Source: Rhodophyticola porphyridii (GTDB lineage: Bacteria; Pseudomonadota; Alphaproteobacteria; Rhodobacterales; Rhodobacteraceae). From it: 64,000 nucleotides of DNA. This document shows, one piece after another, positions 8,831 through 17,637 of the stretch. Location of the stretch: the NCBI RefSeq assembly GCF_003688285.1, contig NZ_RCNT01000006.1, positions 1-64,000 on the forward strand, in the 5' to 3' direction. The position numbers were made by a program, and so were the translations under genes. A model generated the notes under the pieces. The model did no database searches, was not told the origin of the DNA, and saw only the letters and a program-made list of their open reading frames with translations. Each line of letters opens with the position of its first letter. Positions within the stretch are counted from its first letter, which is position 1.

Positions 8831-10609
8831 ATGATCGACCTGACCCTATCGGCCCAGACCCAGGCCATCGCGACGCTTGCGGTGGTGGGCCTGATGTTCG
8901 TGATGTTCATTCGCGAACGCTACCCGACAGAGGTGGTGGCCCTGGCGGGCGTGTCGCTTCTGCTGGTCACCGGGCTTCTGCCCTATGCCGATGCGCTTGC
9001 GGTTTTGTCCAATCCCGCGCCATGGACCATCGCGGCGATGTTCATCACCATGGGCGCGCTGGTGCGCACCGGATCGCTCGAACGGTTCACCGCCCTGGCG
9101 GAGTCGAAGGCCCAGACCCGGCCCTTCGTGGCGCTGGGCGCGCTGATGGCCTTTGTCGTCGTCGGATCTGCTTTCGTGTCGAACACGCCGGTCGTCGTGG
9201 TGATGATCCCGGTCTTCGTCCAGATCGCGCGCTCGCTCGGCCGCCCGGCCTCGAAACTGCTGATCCCGCTCAGCTATGGCGCGATCATGGGCGGCACGCT
9301 GACGCTCATCGGTACCTCGACCAATCTGCTGGTCGATGGCGTTGCACGGGCACAGGGCCTTGAGCCCTTCACGATTTTCGAGATCACGCCGATCGGCCTC
9401 GTCGTGGTGGCCTGGGGCATGCTCTATCTGGGCGTGATCGCGCCGCGCCTGCTGCCCGATCGAGGGTCGATGGCCGATATGCTGTCGAACCGGGGCAAGA
9501 TGAAATTCTTCACCGAGGTGGCCCTGCCCGAGGACAGCGCGCTCATTGGCCAGAATGTCAATGAGGTCGACATCTTCAGCCGTGACGGCGTGCGCCTGAT
9601 CGACGTTTTGCGCGGCGATGCCTCCTTGCGCCGGAACATGGCCGATGTGGAGCTTCGCGCCGGCGACCGGGTGGTTCTGCGCACGGAAATGTCCGAGGTT
9701 CTGGGCCTGCAGGCCAACAAGCAACTCCGTACGGTCGACAAGCTCAGCTCGGTCGCGACCCAGACGGTGGAGGTGCTGATCACGCCGGGCTGCGGCATGG
9801 TCGGCCGCTCGCTGGGCTCGCTGCGCCTGCGCCGGCGCTACGGCGTCTACCCGCTTGCGGTGCACCGGCGGAACCAGAATATCGGCCGGCAACTGGACGA
9901 TCTGGTGGTCCGCGTGGGCGACACCCTGCTCCTGGAGGGCGACCCGGCGGATATCCAGCGGCTGGCCACGGATATGGACCTCGTCGATGTCTCCAAGCCG
10001 TCGGCCCGCGCCTATCGCCGCAGCCACGCGCCGATCGCGCTGGCCGCGATGGCGGGCATCGTGATCCTCGCGGCGCTCAACATCGCGCCGATCTTTCTTC
10101 TGGCGATCGTCGCGGTCGCGGTGGTGCTGCTGACCCGCTGCATCGACGCGGACGAAGCCTTCGCCTCCGTCGATGGTCGCCTGCTGGCGCTGATCTTCTC
10201 GATGCTCGCCATCGGCGCTGCGCTTCAGGCCACGGGCGCGGTGGCGCTGGTTGTGGGCGGGCTGGCGCCCTGGCTGGCCGATCTGCCGCCCTTCCTGCTT
10301 GTCTGGGCGATCTACCTGATCACCTCGATCCTGACCGAGCTTGTGTCCAACAACGCCGTGGCCGTGGTGGTCACGCCCGTCGCCATCGGCTTGGCGCAGG
10401 CCATCGGCGTCGATCCCCGCCCGCTGGTCATCGCCGTGATGATTGCTGCCTCGGCCAGTTTCGCCACCCCAATCGGCTACCAGACCAATATGCTGGTCTA
10501 TGGTCCGGGCGGGTACAAATTCACCGATTTCATGAAGGTGGGCATCCCGCTGACACTGAGCCTCGGGCTTGTGGTCAGCGCCATCATTCCGCTCATCTGG
10601 CCCCTCTGA
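8831..10609 (+). CDS. SLC13 family permease with two TrkA-C domains
   Basis: A 592-residue inner-membrane transporter. The N-terminal membrane half carries SNTPVVVVMIP and GTSTNLLVDG (the SNT-type ion/substrate loop); residues about 210-385 form two cytosolic TrkA-C (RCK-C) domains; the C-terminal membrane half has LVSNNAVAVVVTPV and ATPIGYQTNMLVYGPGGY. The repeated Asn-Ala/Thr loops are the inverted-repeat binding sites of the DASS fold. Substrate is probably a small anion (sulfate or dicarboxylate). A second protein of the same architecture and length is encoded at 11276-13051 on the other strand. Confidence 0.9.
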   Translation: MIDLTLSAQTQAIATLAVVGLMFVMFIRERYPTEVVALAGVSLLLVTGLLPYADALAVLSNPAPWTIAAMFITMGALVRTGSLERFTALAESKAQTRPFVALGALMAFVVVGSAFVSNTPVVVVMIPVFVQIARSLGRPASKLLIPLSYGAIMGGTLTLIGTSTNLLVDGVARAQGLEPFTIFEITPIGLVVVAWGMLYLGVIAPRLLPDRGSMADMLSNRGKMKFFTEVALPEDSALIGQNVNEVDIFSRDGVRLIDVLRGDASLRRNMADVELRAGDRVVLRTEMSEVLGLQANKQLRTVDKLSSVATQTVEVLITPGCGMVGRSLGSLRLRRRYGVYPLAVHRRNQNIGRQLDDLVVRVGDTLLLEGDPADIQRLATDMDLVDVSKPSARAYRRSHAPIALAAMAGIVILAALNIAPIFLLAIVAVAVVLLTRCIDADEAFASVDGRLLALIFSMLAIGAALQATGAVALVVGGLAPWLADLPPFLLVWAIYLITSILTELVSNNAVAVVVTPVAIGLAQAIGVDPRPLVIAVMIAASASFATPIGYQTNMLVYGPGGYKFTDFMKVGIPLTLSLGLVVSAIIPLIWPL

Positions 10610-10628
10610 CCCACAAGGACATTCCCCC

Positions 10629-11003
10629 ATGCCCCGCGCCCTGATCCTCCCGACCGCCGCCGCCCTCGCGCTGGCCGCCTGCACCATCGGGCCGCCGCGC
10701 CCGCTCTCGGTATCGCTGACCGACACGACCATCACCGTGCCCATGTCGAACGGGACGACCTGCACCGACACCGCGCCGCCGGGCGCTGCGACCGGCTGGA
10801 CCGGCCGGCTGCAAGGCTGCCCCACCGCCTATGCCTACACGGTGGAAATCGACGATCGCACCAACCCGGTCCGCTATGTGCTGGAGGAGATCTTCACCGC
10901 CCTCGGCGGCCCGGATGTCATCGCGCCGCTCGCCACGGTCACCATCACCGACAGCACCGGCCGGACACGCACCTTCGCCTCGCCCCCGCCGCCGGAAAAC
11001 TGA
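10629..11003 (+). CDS. small lipoprotein, function unknown
   Basis: A 124-residue protein whose N-terminus is a lipoprotein signal with the lipobox LAAC (Cys at residue 18). The mature part is rich in Thr, Pro and Ser, with a central Cys and WTGRLQGCPTAYAYTV, which may form a disulfide. The ATG at 10629 is preceded by AAGGA 12 bases upstream, and begins just after the SLC13 gene. No known domain recognised. It is probably anchored in the outer membrane by the Lol system. Confidence 0.75.
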   Translation: MPRALILPTAAALALAACTIGPPRPLSVSLTDTTITVPMSNGTTCTDTAPPGAATGWTGRLQGCPTAYAYTVEIDDRTNPVRYVLEEIFTALGGPDVIAPLATVTITDSTGRTRTFASPPPPEN

Positions 11004-11160
11004 AAGCAGGAAAACTGAAACCCGAAAGCGAAACAGGTCGGGCACCCGGTCAAACCGGATCGGGTTTTCCCGGGCGCCTTCTCCTGGTGCGGTCATCGGC
11101 TCCGCAGCCTGTACCGCCCGAAGAGTCTCGGTGATTCCGGTTAGCAAAGCGTGAAGGGCT

Positions 11161-11260
11161 CTTCTTCTGGTCAAAAATACCGCCGCCGGAGGCATCTTGT
11201 CTTTTCTGGCGCTACAGAGATTTCAATGCCTCCGGCGGCGGTATTTCGAACCAGAAGAAG
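11161..11260. repeat. 34-bp inverted repeat of a Rhodobacteraceae-type intergenic element
   Basis: Arms at 11161-11194 and 11227-11260 are inverted copies differing at three positions, separated by 32 bases. Each arm contains TACCGCCGCCGGAGGCA next to CTTCTTCTGG. Short elements of this composition (a CCTCCGGCGG core beside an AGAAG tract) are common between genes in Rhodobacteraceae, often at operon ends. Here two copies face each other between the lipoprotein gene and the convergent SLC13 gene, so the pair would form a long stem in RNA from either strand and may be a bidirectional terminator. Bases 11004-11160 show nothing else. Confidence 0.8.
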
Positions 11261-11275
11261 CGGGAAACGTGCGAC

Positions 11276-13051
11276 CTAGAGCGGCCAGAACACCAGAATA
11301 GCGGGGATCGAGACCGCCACGATGATGATCTCCAGCGGCAGGCCCATGCGCCAGTAATCGCCGAAACCGTAGCCTCCGGGCCCCAGGATCAGCGTGTTGT
11401 TCTTGTGCCCGATGGGCGTCAGGAAGGCCGAGGATGCGGCGATCGCCACCGCCATCAGGAACGGGTCGGGGGAAACGTCCAGCGTCTGGGCCATCTGGAT
11501 GCCTACGGGCGCCGCGACGATCGTGGTGGCGGTGTTGTTCAGGATATCGCTGAGCGTCATCGTGACGACCATCAGCACGGTCAGGATCATCCAGGCCGGC
11601 AGCCCGTCGGTCAGCGCCACCAGGGCGCCCGCGATCAGCTCCGTGCCGCCGGAGGTTTCCAGCGCTGCGCCAAGCGGGATCATCGAGCCGAGCAGCACCA
11701 CGACCGGCCATTCGATGTGATCGTAGATTTCCGACAGCGGCAGGATCCGGGTCAGCACATAGCCCACCACTACGACCCCCAGCGCGACCGGCAGGTAGAC
11801 CAGCCCCAGCGACGCCGCCAGAACCGCGGCCCCGAAAAGCCCGATGGCGAGCCAGGTCTTGCTGTCCCGGGTCACGTTCAGCCCGCGATCGGCCAGCGCC
11901 AGCCCGCCCAGCCAGTCCACCACGTCATCGGTGGTGTCGGACGGGGCCAGCAGCAGCAGGATATCGCCGGGTTCCACCACGGTCTTGCGCAGATGGCTGG
12001 TGATCCGCTTGCCCTGCCGCGCGATGCCCATCAGGACCGTGCGCTTGCGCCAGGAGAGGCCCACCGATTCAGCGGTGCGCCCGACGATCCTGGAGCTTTC
12101 GGGCACGACCATCTCAATCAGGCTGACACCCTCGCCGATGGCATCCGCCGCCGGGTTGTCCGCGGGCACGATGGCCAGCGAAAAGGCGGTCCGGAATTCG
12201 TCCAGCGCCTCGGGCGTGGCCTCCAGCACCAGCACGTCATCGGGCTTGATCTCAAGGTTGCGCCCGGTTCCGAACCGCCGCTTGCCGTCCCGCATCAGGC
12301 CCAGAATGGCCACATCGGCCTTTTCCGCCGGGTCCAGCAACTCGCGCAGCCGGGTGCCGACCAGCTTGTTCTCGGCGGGAATGATCAGCTCGGCGAGATA
12401 GGGCGCCAGTTCACCAATGCGGTCACCGCCGACGCCGCTGTCGCGGGACGGGATCAGCCGCCAGCCGATCAGCGCGATGAAGAGCAGCCCGGCGATGGCC
12501 GCGATCCCGCCCACGGGCGCGAAATCGAACATCCTGAACGGCTCGCCCAGCGAATCCTGCCGGATCGTGGCGATGATGATGTTGGGCGGCGTGCCGATCA
12601 GCGTGACCATCCCGCCCAGGATCGTGGCGAAGCTGAGCGGCATCAGCGACACGCCGGGGCTGCGCCCGGCCTTGCGCGCGGTGGCGATATCCACCGGCAT
12701 CAGCAGCGCCAGCGCCGCGACATTGTTCATGAAGGCCGAGAGCACGCCGCCGATCCCGCCCATGATCACGATATGGGTCTTGAGCGAGCGCGTGGCATCG
12801 ACAAGCGTGCGGGTGATCAGGAACACCGCGCCCGACCGCACGAGTCCGGCCGAAACCACAAGAACCAGTGCAACGACAAGCGTCGCGGGATGGCCAAACC
12901 CGGCAAATGCCGCATCCACGGGCACGACCCCCAGCAGGACCCCGGCCATCAGCGCGGAAAACGCCACCAGATCGTACCGGAACCGCCCCCAGAGAAGCAA
13001 TGCGAAGACCGCGCCGAAAAGGGTGAATAGGATGATCTGGTCCGTGGTCAT
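11276..13051 (-). CDS. SLC13 family permease with two TrkA-C domains (second copy)
   Basis: A 591-residue inner-membrane transporter with the same plan as the protein at 8831-10609: membrane half with FMNNVAALALLMPV and GTPPNIIIA, two TrkA-C domains (about residues 205-370), then a second membrane half with LSDILNNTATTIVAAPVG and LTPIGHKNNTLILGPGGY. The GTPPN and NNTAT loops are the likely binding sites. The start at 13051 begins a hydrophobic segment directly; an upstream start at 13249 would add 66 unlikely residues. Substrate probably differs from that of the first copy (GTPPN versus GTSTN loops). Confidence 0.9.
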   Translation of the reverse strand: MTTDQIILFTLFGAVFALLLWGRFRYDLVAFSALMAGVLLGVVPVDAAFAGFGHPATLVVALVLVVSAGLVRSGAVFLITRTLVDATRSLKTHIVIMGGIGGVLSAFMNNVAALALLMPVDIATARKAGRSPGVSLMPLSFATILGGMVTLIGTPPNIIIATIRQDSLGEPFRMFDFAPVGGIAAIAGLLFIALIGWRLIPSRDSGVGGDRIGELAPYLAELIIPAENKLVGTRLRELLDPAEKADVAILGLMRDGKRRFGTGRNLEIKPDDVLVLEATPEALDEFRTAFSLAIVPADNPAADAIGEGVSLIEMVVPESSRIVGRTAESVGLSWRKRTVLMGIARQGKRITSHLRKTVVEPGDILLLLAPSDTTDDVVDWLGGLALADRGLNVTRDSKTWLAIGLFGAAVLAASLGLVYLPVALGVVVVGYVLTRILPLSEIYDHIEWPVVVLLGSMIPLGAALETSGGTELIAGALVALTDGLPAWMILTVLMVVTMTLSDILNNTATTIVAAPVGIQMAQTLDVSPDPFLMAVAIAASSAFLTPIGHKNNTLILGPGGYGFGDYWRMGLPLEIIIVAVSIPAILVFWPL

Positions 13052-13113
13052 AGGACAAGTCTTATGGCGAAGCTCCGGGCGTGCAAACCGCCAAACGTGC
13101 CCGATGCCGGATA

Positions 13114-13134
13114 AAATCTCCGTCCGAGAGATTT
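13114..13134 (-). terminator. weak stem-loop after the hisA-like gene
   Basis: Seven-base arms AAATCTC and GAGATTT pair around a seven-base loop immediately downstream of the hisA-like gene; read on its strand, the stem ends in TTTTAT. It could be a weak Rho-independent terminator separating it from the SLC13 gene. Confidence 0.4.
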
Positions 13135-13139
13135 GCCCG

Positions 13140-13883
13140 TCAGATGAACTCGGGCATCGGGCCGCGGACGGCGCGCGCCACCGCCAGTGCCTCGGCAAGA
13201 TCGACCGAGCGGTCGAAAAGCGCCCGCCCGACAAGCGCGCCCGAGACATGGGGCACGAATTTCAGCCGCGCGATATCGTCAAGGCTGCGCGACAGGCCCC
13301 GCGCGATCACCGGCGCGCGCGCGATGTCGGCCAGCCGCGTGACCAGCGCCAGCGAGCCGTCGCTGTCCTCCACATCGGCGTCGATATCGGTGACGATGAT
13401 CGCGGCCAGCGGATCGGTCTCATAGGCCGACAGAAACGCCTCCGGCGTGATCGCGCTTGTCCGGCGCCAGCCTTCGGTCATCACCTTGCCCTGAAAGACA
13501 TCCAGCGCGATCACGATCTGGTCGGGGTAGCGCCGCGCGGCCTGTTTCACGATATCGGGGCTGGTGACGGCCAGCGTGCCCACCACCACCCGGCCCGCGC
13601 CCATGTCGATCCAGCCCGCGATCGCGTCGAGCGAGCGCAAACCGCCGCCGAACTGCACCGGAATGCCGACGCTGCGGATGATCTCCAACACCAGATCGTG
13701 GTTCCCGGTGTCCCCGGCGACCCGGTCGAAATCGGTCAGATGCAGCCATTCCGCCCCGGCCCGCGCAAAGCTCTTGGCCTTGGTCACCGGGTCCACGTGC
13801 CAGATCTGCGGCTCTTCCAGCCGGCCCCGGTAGAGGCTCACGCAGCGGCCGTTCTGCAACTCGATCATCGGATAGATCATCAT
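13140..13883 (-). CDS. divergent HisA/HisF-family TIM-barrel protein
   Basis: A 247-residue (beta/alpha)8 protein related to HisA, which isomerises ProFAR to PRFAR in histidine synthesis. Preserved: the first phosphate loop QFGGGLRS (residues 77-84), Asp128 in IALDV (equivalent to the catalytic Asp127 of Thermotoga HisA), TDID, and GALVGRAL. Changed: the general base Asp8 is Glu (MIEL instead of AIDL), and the second phosphate loop, normally A-x-GG-x, reads ARGLS. No other his gene is present nearby. I infer a paralogue with altered substrate rather than the pathway enzyme; a true hisA is expected elsewhere. Start at 13883 (ATGATG). Confidence 0.8.
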   Translation of the reverse strand: MMIYPMIELQNGRCVSLYRGRLEEPQIWHVDPVTKAKSFARAGAEWLHLTDFDRVAGDTGNHDLVLEIIRSVGIPVQFGGGLRSLDAIAGWIDMGAGRVVVGTLAVTSPDIVKQAARRYPDQIVIALDVFQGKVMTEGWRRTSAITPEAFLSAYETDPLAAIIVTDIDADVEDSDGSLALVTRLADIARAPVIARGLSRSLDDIARLKFVPHVSGALVGRALFDRSVDLAEALAVARAVRGPMPEFI

Positions 13884-14071
13884 GGCGGACGCCTCCCCCT
13901 TGTGCCTCTGCCGCCCAGAATAGCAGATGTCGCCGCCCGTGCGGGATTTGAAAACGGCATTTCCAGACCATCCGCCGGCGTGAACGAGCGCGCCTGTTAT
14001 CGGGGGATTGCCCCCCCGCCATGGCCTGCCGTATAGACGGGGCTGCCGAGATTTTTGCACGAGGGATACCG

Positions 14072-14812
14072 ATGGCGGGCCATTCAAAATGGGCGAATAT
14101 TCAGCACCGCAAGGGGCGTCAGGATGCGGTCCGCTCCAAACTGTTCTCCAAACTCGCCAAGGAAATCACCGTGGCCGCCAAGATGGGCGACCCGGACCCG
14201 GACAAGAACCCGCGCCTGCGGCTGGCGGTGAAGGAGGCGAAATCCCAGTCCGTGCCGAAAGATGTGATCGACCGCGCGATCAAGAAATCGCTGGGCGGGG
14301 ATGCGGAGAATTACGACGAGATCCGCTATGAGGGCTATGGGCCGAACGGAGTGGCGGTGATTGTCGAGGCGATGACCGACAACCGCAACCGCACCGCCTC
14401 CACGGTGCGGTCGACCTTCGGAAAACATGGCGGAAATCTGGGGGAAACCGGATCGGTCGCGTTCATGTTCGACCGCAAGGGGCAGGTCAGCTACCCCGCC
14501 GATGCGGGCGATGCGGATACGGTGATGATGGCCGCGATCGAGGCGGGCGCCGAGGATGTGGAAAGCTCCGAGGACGGGCATGTGATCTGGTGCGCCGATA
14601 CCGATCTGAACGAGGTCTCGACGGCGCTGGAGGCGGAACTGGGCGAAAGCGAGTCGACCAAGCTGGTCTGGCGGCCCACCACCACGACCGAGCTGGATCT
14701 GGACGGCGCGCAGAAGCTGATGAAGCTGATCGAGGCGCTGGAGGATGATGACGACATCCAGAGCGTCACCGCGAATTTCGAGATCTCCGACGAGATCATG
14801 GAGCAGCTTTAG
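14072..14812 (+). CDS. yebC: YebC/PmpR family translation or transcription factor
   Basis: A 246-residue protein of the YebC (TACO1) family. The highly conserved start [19 protein letters not shown] is intact, followed by the acidic middle and the [16 protein letters not shown] end. Members were first described as regulators and are now linked to translation of proline-rich stretches by the ribosome. The start at 14072 is fixed by family conservation. It is divergent from the hisA-like gene and convergent with argP. It is often found before ruvC, but no ruvCAB genes follow here. Confidence 0.95.
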   Translation: MAGHSKWANIQHRKGRQDAVRSKLFSKLAKEITVAAKMGDPDPDKNPRLRLAVKEAKSQSVPKDVIDRAIKKSLGGDAENYDEIRYEGYGPNGVAVIVEAMTDNRNRTASTVRSTFGKHGGNLGETGSVAFMFDRKGQVSYPADAGDADTVMMAAIEAGAEDVESSEDGHVIWCADTDLNEVSTALEAELGESESTKLVWRPTTTTELDLDGAQKLMKLIEALEDDDDIQSVTANFEISDEIMEQL

Positions 14813-14855
14813 CCGGCGCGCCCGCCCCCCGGCGGAGCGTACAGGGCGGGCCTCG

Positions 14856-15746
14856 TCAGTCGGCGGTGACCGGATGCAGCCGGTCCGCCGCGGCCTTCCG
14901 AATGGCCCGGGTCAGCGGCCTCAGCGCGTTGGCCATCTGCCGCGGCACCTGCCAGCTCAGCGCCACGTCGAACACCTGATCGGGCCCAAGCGGCACCAGC
15001 GATCCATCGGCCAGCGCCTCCTCCACAAGGCTTTCGGGGTTAAGGCCCCAGCCGATACCCAGCTTTGCCGCCTCGACGAAGCCGTGGCTCGACGCGAAGA
15101 AATGGGTGGGCAGCGCCACTTTCTCCCCCGTCACCTGCTCGGCCCAGCGCTGTTGCAGCCGGTCCTTGGGGTTGAAGGTCAGCGCCGGGGCCTCGGCCAG
15201 CGCCTTGGCGGTCACGCCGTCGGCGAACCAGGTTTCGGCGAAGCCCGGCGCGCAGGTCGCGATGTAGCGCAGCGCCCCCAGCGGGAACACGTCGCAGCCT
15301 GGCACCGGCACGTTGCCCGCGGTCACCGCCGCCGAGACCGCCCCGCGTTTCAGCCAGTCCGCCGAATGGTCCTGATCGTCGATCTCCAGATGATAGAGAT
15401 ACCCCGGCACCGCAGCCAGCGCGGGCAGGGCCCATGTCGCAAGGCTGTCGGCATTCACCGCCAGACGCAGGGGCGTCGCCGGGTCGGGCAGCAAGCCCCC
15501 CAGATCCGCGGCAAGGGTCTTTTCCAGCAACCCCACCTCCTCGGCATGGCGCAGCAGCCGCGCGCCCGCGGGGGTGGCGCTGGCGGGCCGGGTCCGGCGC
15601 ACCAGAACCGTGCCCAGCTTCTCCTCCAGCGCCTTCACCCGCTGGGACACGGCCGACTGGGTGATGTTCAGCTGCGCCGCCGCCCCGTCGAAGGAGCCGC
15701 TGCGCAGCACGGCGGAAAGCGCCATCAGGGCGTGAGTGTCTATCAT
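14856..15746 (-). CDS. argP: LysR family regulator ArgP
   Basis: A 296-residue LysR-type regulator. The N-terminal winged helix (about residues 1-60) includes GSFDGAAAQLNITQSAVSQRV; the remainder is the effector domain. Similarity in pattern to ArgP (IciA), which senses lysine/arginine and activates the exporter gene argO, is supported by the divergent LysE/ArgO-type gene starting 92 bases away. An ATG at 15746 is preferred to a TTG six bases upstream. The intergenic region 15747-15838 probably holds its operator; it contains GGCC at both ends of a 22-base AT-richer stretch (15781-15802). Confidence 0.9.
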   Translation of the reverse strand: MIDTHALMALSAVLRSGSFDGAAAQLNITQSAVSQRVKALEEKLGTVLVRRTRPASATPAGARLLRHAEEVGLLEKTLAADLGGLLPDPATPLRLAVNADSLATWALPALAAVPGYLYHLEIDDQDHSADWLKRGAVSAAVTAGNVPVPGCDVFPLGALRYIATCAPGFAETWFADGVTAKALAEAPALTFNPKDRLQQRWAEQVTGEKVALPTHFFASSHGFVEAAKLGIGWGLNPESLVEEALADGSLVPLGPDQVFDVALSWQVPRQMANALRPLTRAIRKAAADRLHPVTAD

Positions 15747-15838
15747 TCGCAACTCTAATGTGGGTGCAGAAAACGTAACTGGCCTTATGGAACCCTATGG
15801 CCTAACCGGGGCGGGTTGCCAAGAGAAAGCGCCTTTGC

Positions 15839-16444
15839 ATGACCGCCGCCTTTTTTCCCGGATTTGCCCTTGGCTTCAGCCTGATCCTCGCCATCGGGGC
15901 ACAGAACGCCTTCGTGCTCCGGCAGGGGCTGCGGCGGGCCCATGTCTTCGCCGTCTGCCTGACCTGTGCGGTATCCGATGCGGTGCTGATCACGCTCGGC
16001 GTCACCTCCTTCGCGGTGGTGGCCGAGGCCTTGCCGTGGCTGGCGCCGGCCTTTCGCTATGGCGGCGCGGCTTTTCTGATCGTCTATGGCGCCCGCGCCT
16101 TTCTGGCCGCGTGGCGAGGGGCGGACGCGTTGCAGGCAGGGCGCAGCGGCGCCGGCAGTCTGCGCGCGACGGTGCTGACCTGTCTGGCGCTGACATGGCT
16201 GAACCCGCATGTCTATCTCGACACGGTGATGCTTCTGGGCTCGGTCTCCACCCAGTATGGCGACGCGGCCGCGTGGTTCGGGGCGGGGGCCGTCGCCTCC
16301 AGCTTCGTGTTCTTCTTCGGGCTTGGTTATGGCGCAAGGCTTCTGGCGCCGTTCTTCGCCCGGCCCCGCGCCTGGCAGATCCTCGATCTTCTGGTCGGGA
16401 TGGTGATGTGGGCGATCGCGGCGAAACTGATCTTTCTGCTCTGA
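15839..16444 (+). CDS. argO: LysE/ArgO family amino-acid exporter
   Basis: A 201-residue inner-membrane protein with about six hydrophobic segments. The N-terminus has FALGFSLILAIGAQNAFVLRQG, the hallmark of LysE/ArgO exporters, and WLNPHVYLDTVMLLGS lies in the middle. It should export basic amino acids (arginine, lysine or toxic analogues). It is divergent from argP, the expected activator. The name argO is by family and context; LysE would be equally apt. Confidence 0.9.
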   Translation: MTAAFFPGFALGFSLILAIGAQNAFVLRQGLRRAHVFAVCLTCAVSDAVLITLGVTSFAVVAEALPWLAPAFRYGGAAFLIVYGARAFLAAWRGADALQAGRSGAGSLRATVLTCLALTWLNPHVYLDTVMLLGSVSTQYGDAAAWFGAGAVASSFVFFFGLGYGARLLAPFFARPRAWQILDLLVGMVMWAIAAKLIFLL

Positions 16445-16486
16445 GTCCGCTTGCGGCCCGCGTGCCGATGGGGTTCTTTGGGGCCC

Positions 16487-17410
16487 ATGGCCGATGCCGT
16501 CCAAATCCCTGAAAAACCTGCCGCCCGCCCCGTGATGGGCGTGTTCTGGATGTTGGTCACCGGGGCCTGTTTCGTTGCGGTCACCGCCATTGTGAAGGTC
16601 GTGGGCAACGAGGTGCCGCCGGCGCAATCGGCCTTTCTGCGCTATGTTCTGGGGCTGGTGTTCCTGATCCCGATGATCCGCCCGATCCTGCGCGCGCGGC
16701 TCAGCACCCGTGCGCTGAGGCTCTTCGGCATCCGCGGCGTGGCCCATACGGCCGGCGTGATCTGCTGGTTCTACGCGATGACCCAGATCCCCATCGCCGA
16801 GGTGACGGCGATGAACTATCTCAGCCCGGTTTACGTGACGCTGCTGGCGGTCGTCTTTCTGGGCGAGCGTCTGGCGGTCCGGCGCATTCTTGCGGTGGCT
16901 GTCGCCCTTCTGGGCGCGCTGATCATCCTGCGCCCCGGCTTTCGCGAACTGGGGCCGGGGCATTTCGCGATGCTGTTCACGGCTGCCAGCTTCGCCATCG
17001 GATATCTGATCGCCAAGATCATGGCCGATGAGGTGGAGGCCACGGTCGTGGTGGGCATGCTGTCGATCACGGTCACGATCTGTCTGGCGCCTTTCGCATG
17101 GGCGGTCTGGGTGCCGGTGACATGGGACCAACTGGGCTGGCTGTTTCTGGTCGCCGTCTTTGCCACGGGCGGGCATTACACGATGACGCTGGCATTCGCC
17201 GCGGCGCCGCTCACCGTGACCCAGCCGGTCACCTTTCTGCAACTGGTCTGGGCGACCGCGCTCGGCGCGCTGGTCTTCTCCGAGCCTGTGGATATCTGGG
17301 TGATCATGGGCGGCGGGCTGATCATCGCCGCGATCAGCTTCATGACCTGGAGAGAGGCCGTCCTGCGCCGTCGGGCGGTCACCCCGTCGGTTCCCCAGAC
17401 AAAGATCTGA
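16487..17410 (+). CDS. DMT family transporter (EamA domains)
   Basis: A 307-residue inner-membrane protein with ten hydrophobic segments in two EamA repeats. Recognisable parts are AQSAFLRYVLGLVFLIP, ITAMNYLSPVYV-like sequence (TAMNYLSPVYVTLLAVVFLGE) at the end of the first repeat, and LTVTQPVTFLQLVWATALG in the second. It should export a small metabolite; the substrate is unknown. The ATG at 16487 is preferred; an upstream TTG at 16451 lies almost against argO. A perfect CtrA box lies 7 bases after its stop. Confidence 0.88.
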   Translation: MADAVQIPEKPAARPVMGVFWMLVTGACFVAVTAIVKVVGNEVPPAQSAFLRYVLGLVFLIPMIRPILRARLSTRALRLFGIRGVAHTAGVICWFYAMTQIPIAEVTAMNYLSPVYVTLLAVVFLGERLAVRRILAVAVALLGALIILRPGFRELGPGHFAMLFTAASFAIGYLIAKIMADEVEATVVVGMLSITVTICLAPFAWAVWVPVTWDQLGWLFLVAVFATGGHYTMTLAFAAAPLTVTQPVTFLQLVWATALGALVFSEPVDIWVIMGGGLIIAAISFMTWREAVLRRRAVTPSVPQTKI

Positions 17411-17416
17411 GCCAGG

Positions 17417-17431
17417 TTAACACTTTGTTAA
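17417..17431 (+). promoter_or_regulatory. CtrA-binding site upstream of the HAD-like gene
   Basis: TTAACACTTTGTTAA, an exact TTAA-N7-TTAA CtrA box, followed by C so that it also matches the extended TTAAC-N5-GTTAAC form. TTAA is rare in this GC-rich window and I saw only one other such pair (18348-18362), whose spacer differs by one base. The site is 207 bases upstream of the gene starting at 17638. Confidence 0.75.
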
Positions 17432-17637
17432 CACTTGACTGTTTCGGGGTGGCAGCGGCGACTTGCGAGTGGCCGCCCCCGCCGCCGGCAGGTTTCCAGC
17501 CTGCCCGGAAATTGGGCAGCCTCCGTCGCCGTCGCCCATTGCGGAACCAATGGCGCATGCCGCGGCGCGGCAAATGCGGCGGGGATGTTGCGCGCCGCCT
17601 GCCCCGGGGGTGCCATGATCCCGGCAGGAGACGTTTC

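Noticed and set aside
8846-10825. 659-codon open frame on the minus strand over the SLC13 gene
   Set aside because: Opposite a well-supported permease; translation is rich in His, Arg, Gln and Asp, typical of an antisense shadow.
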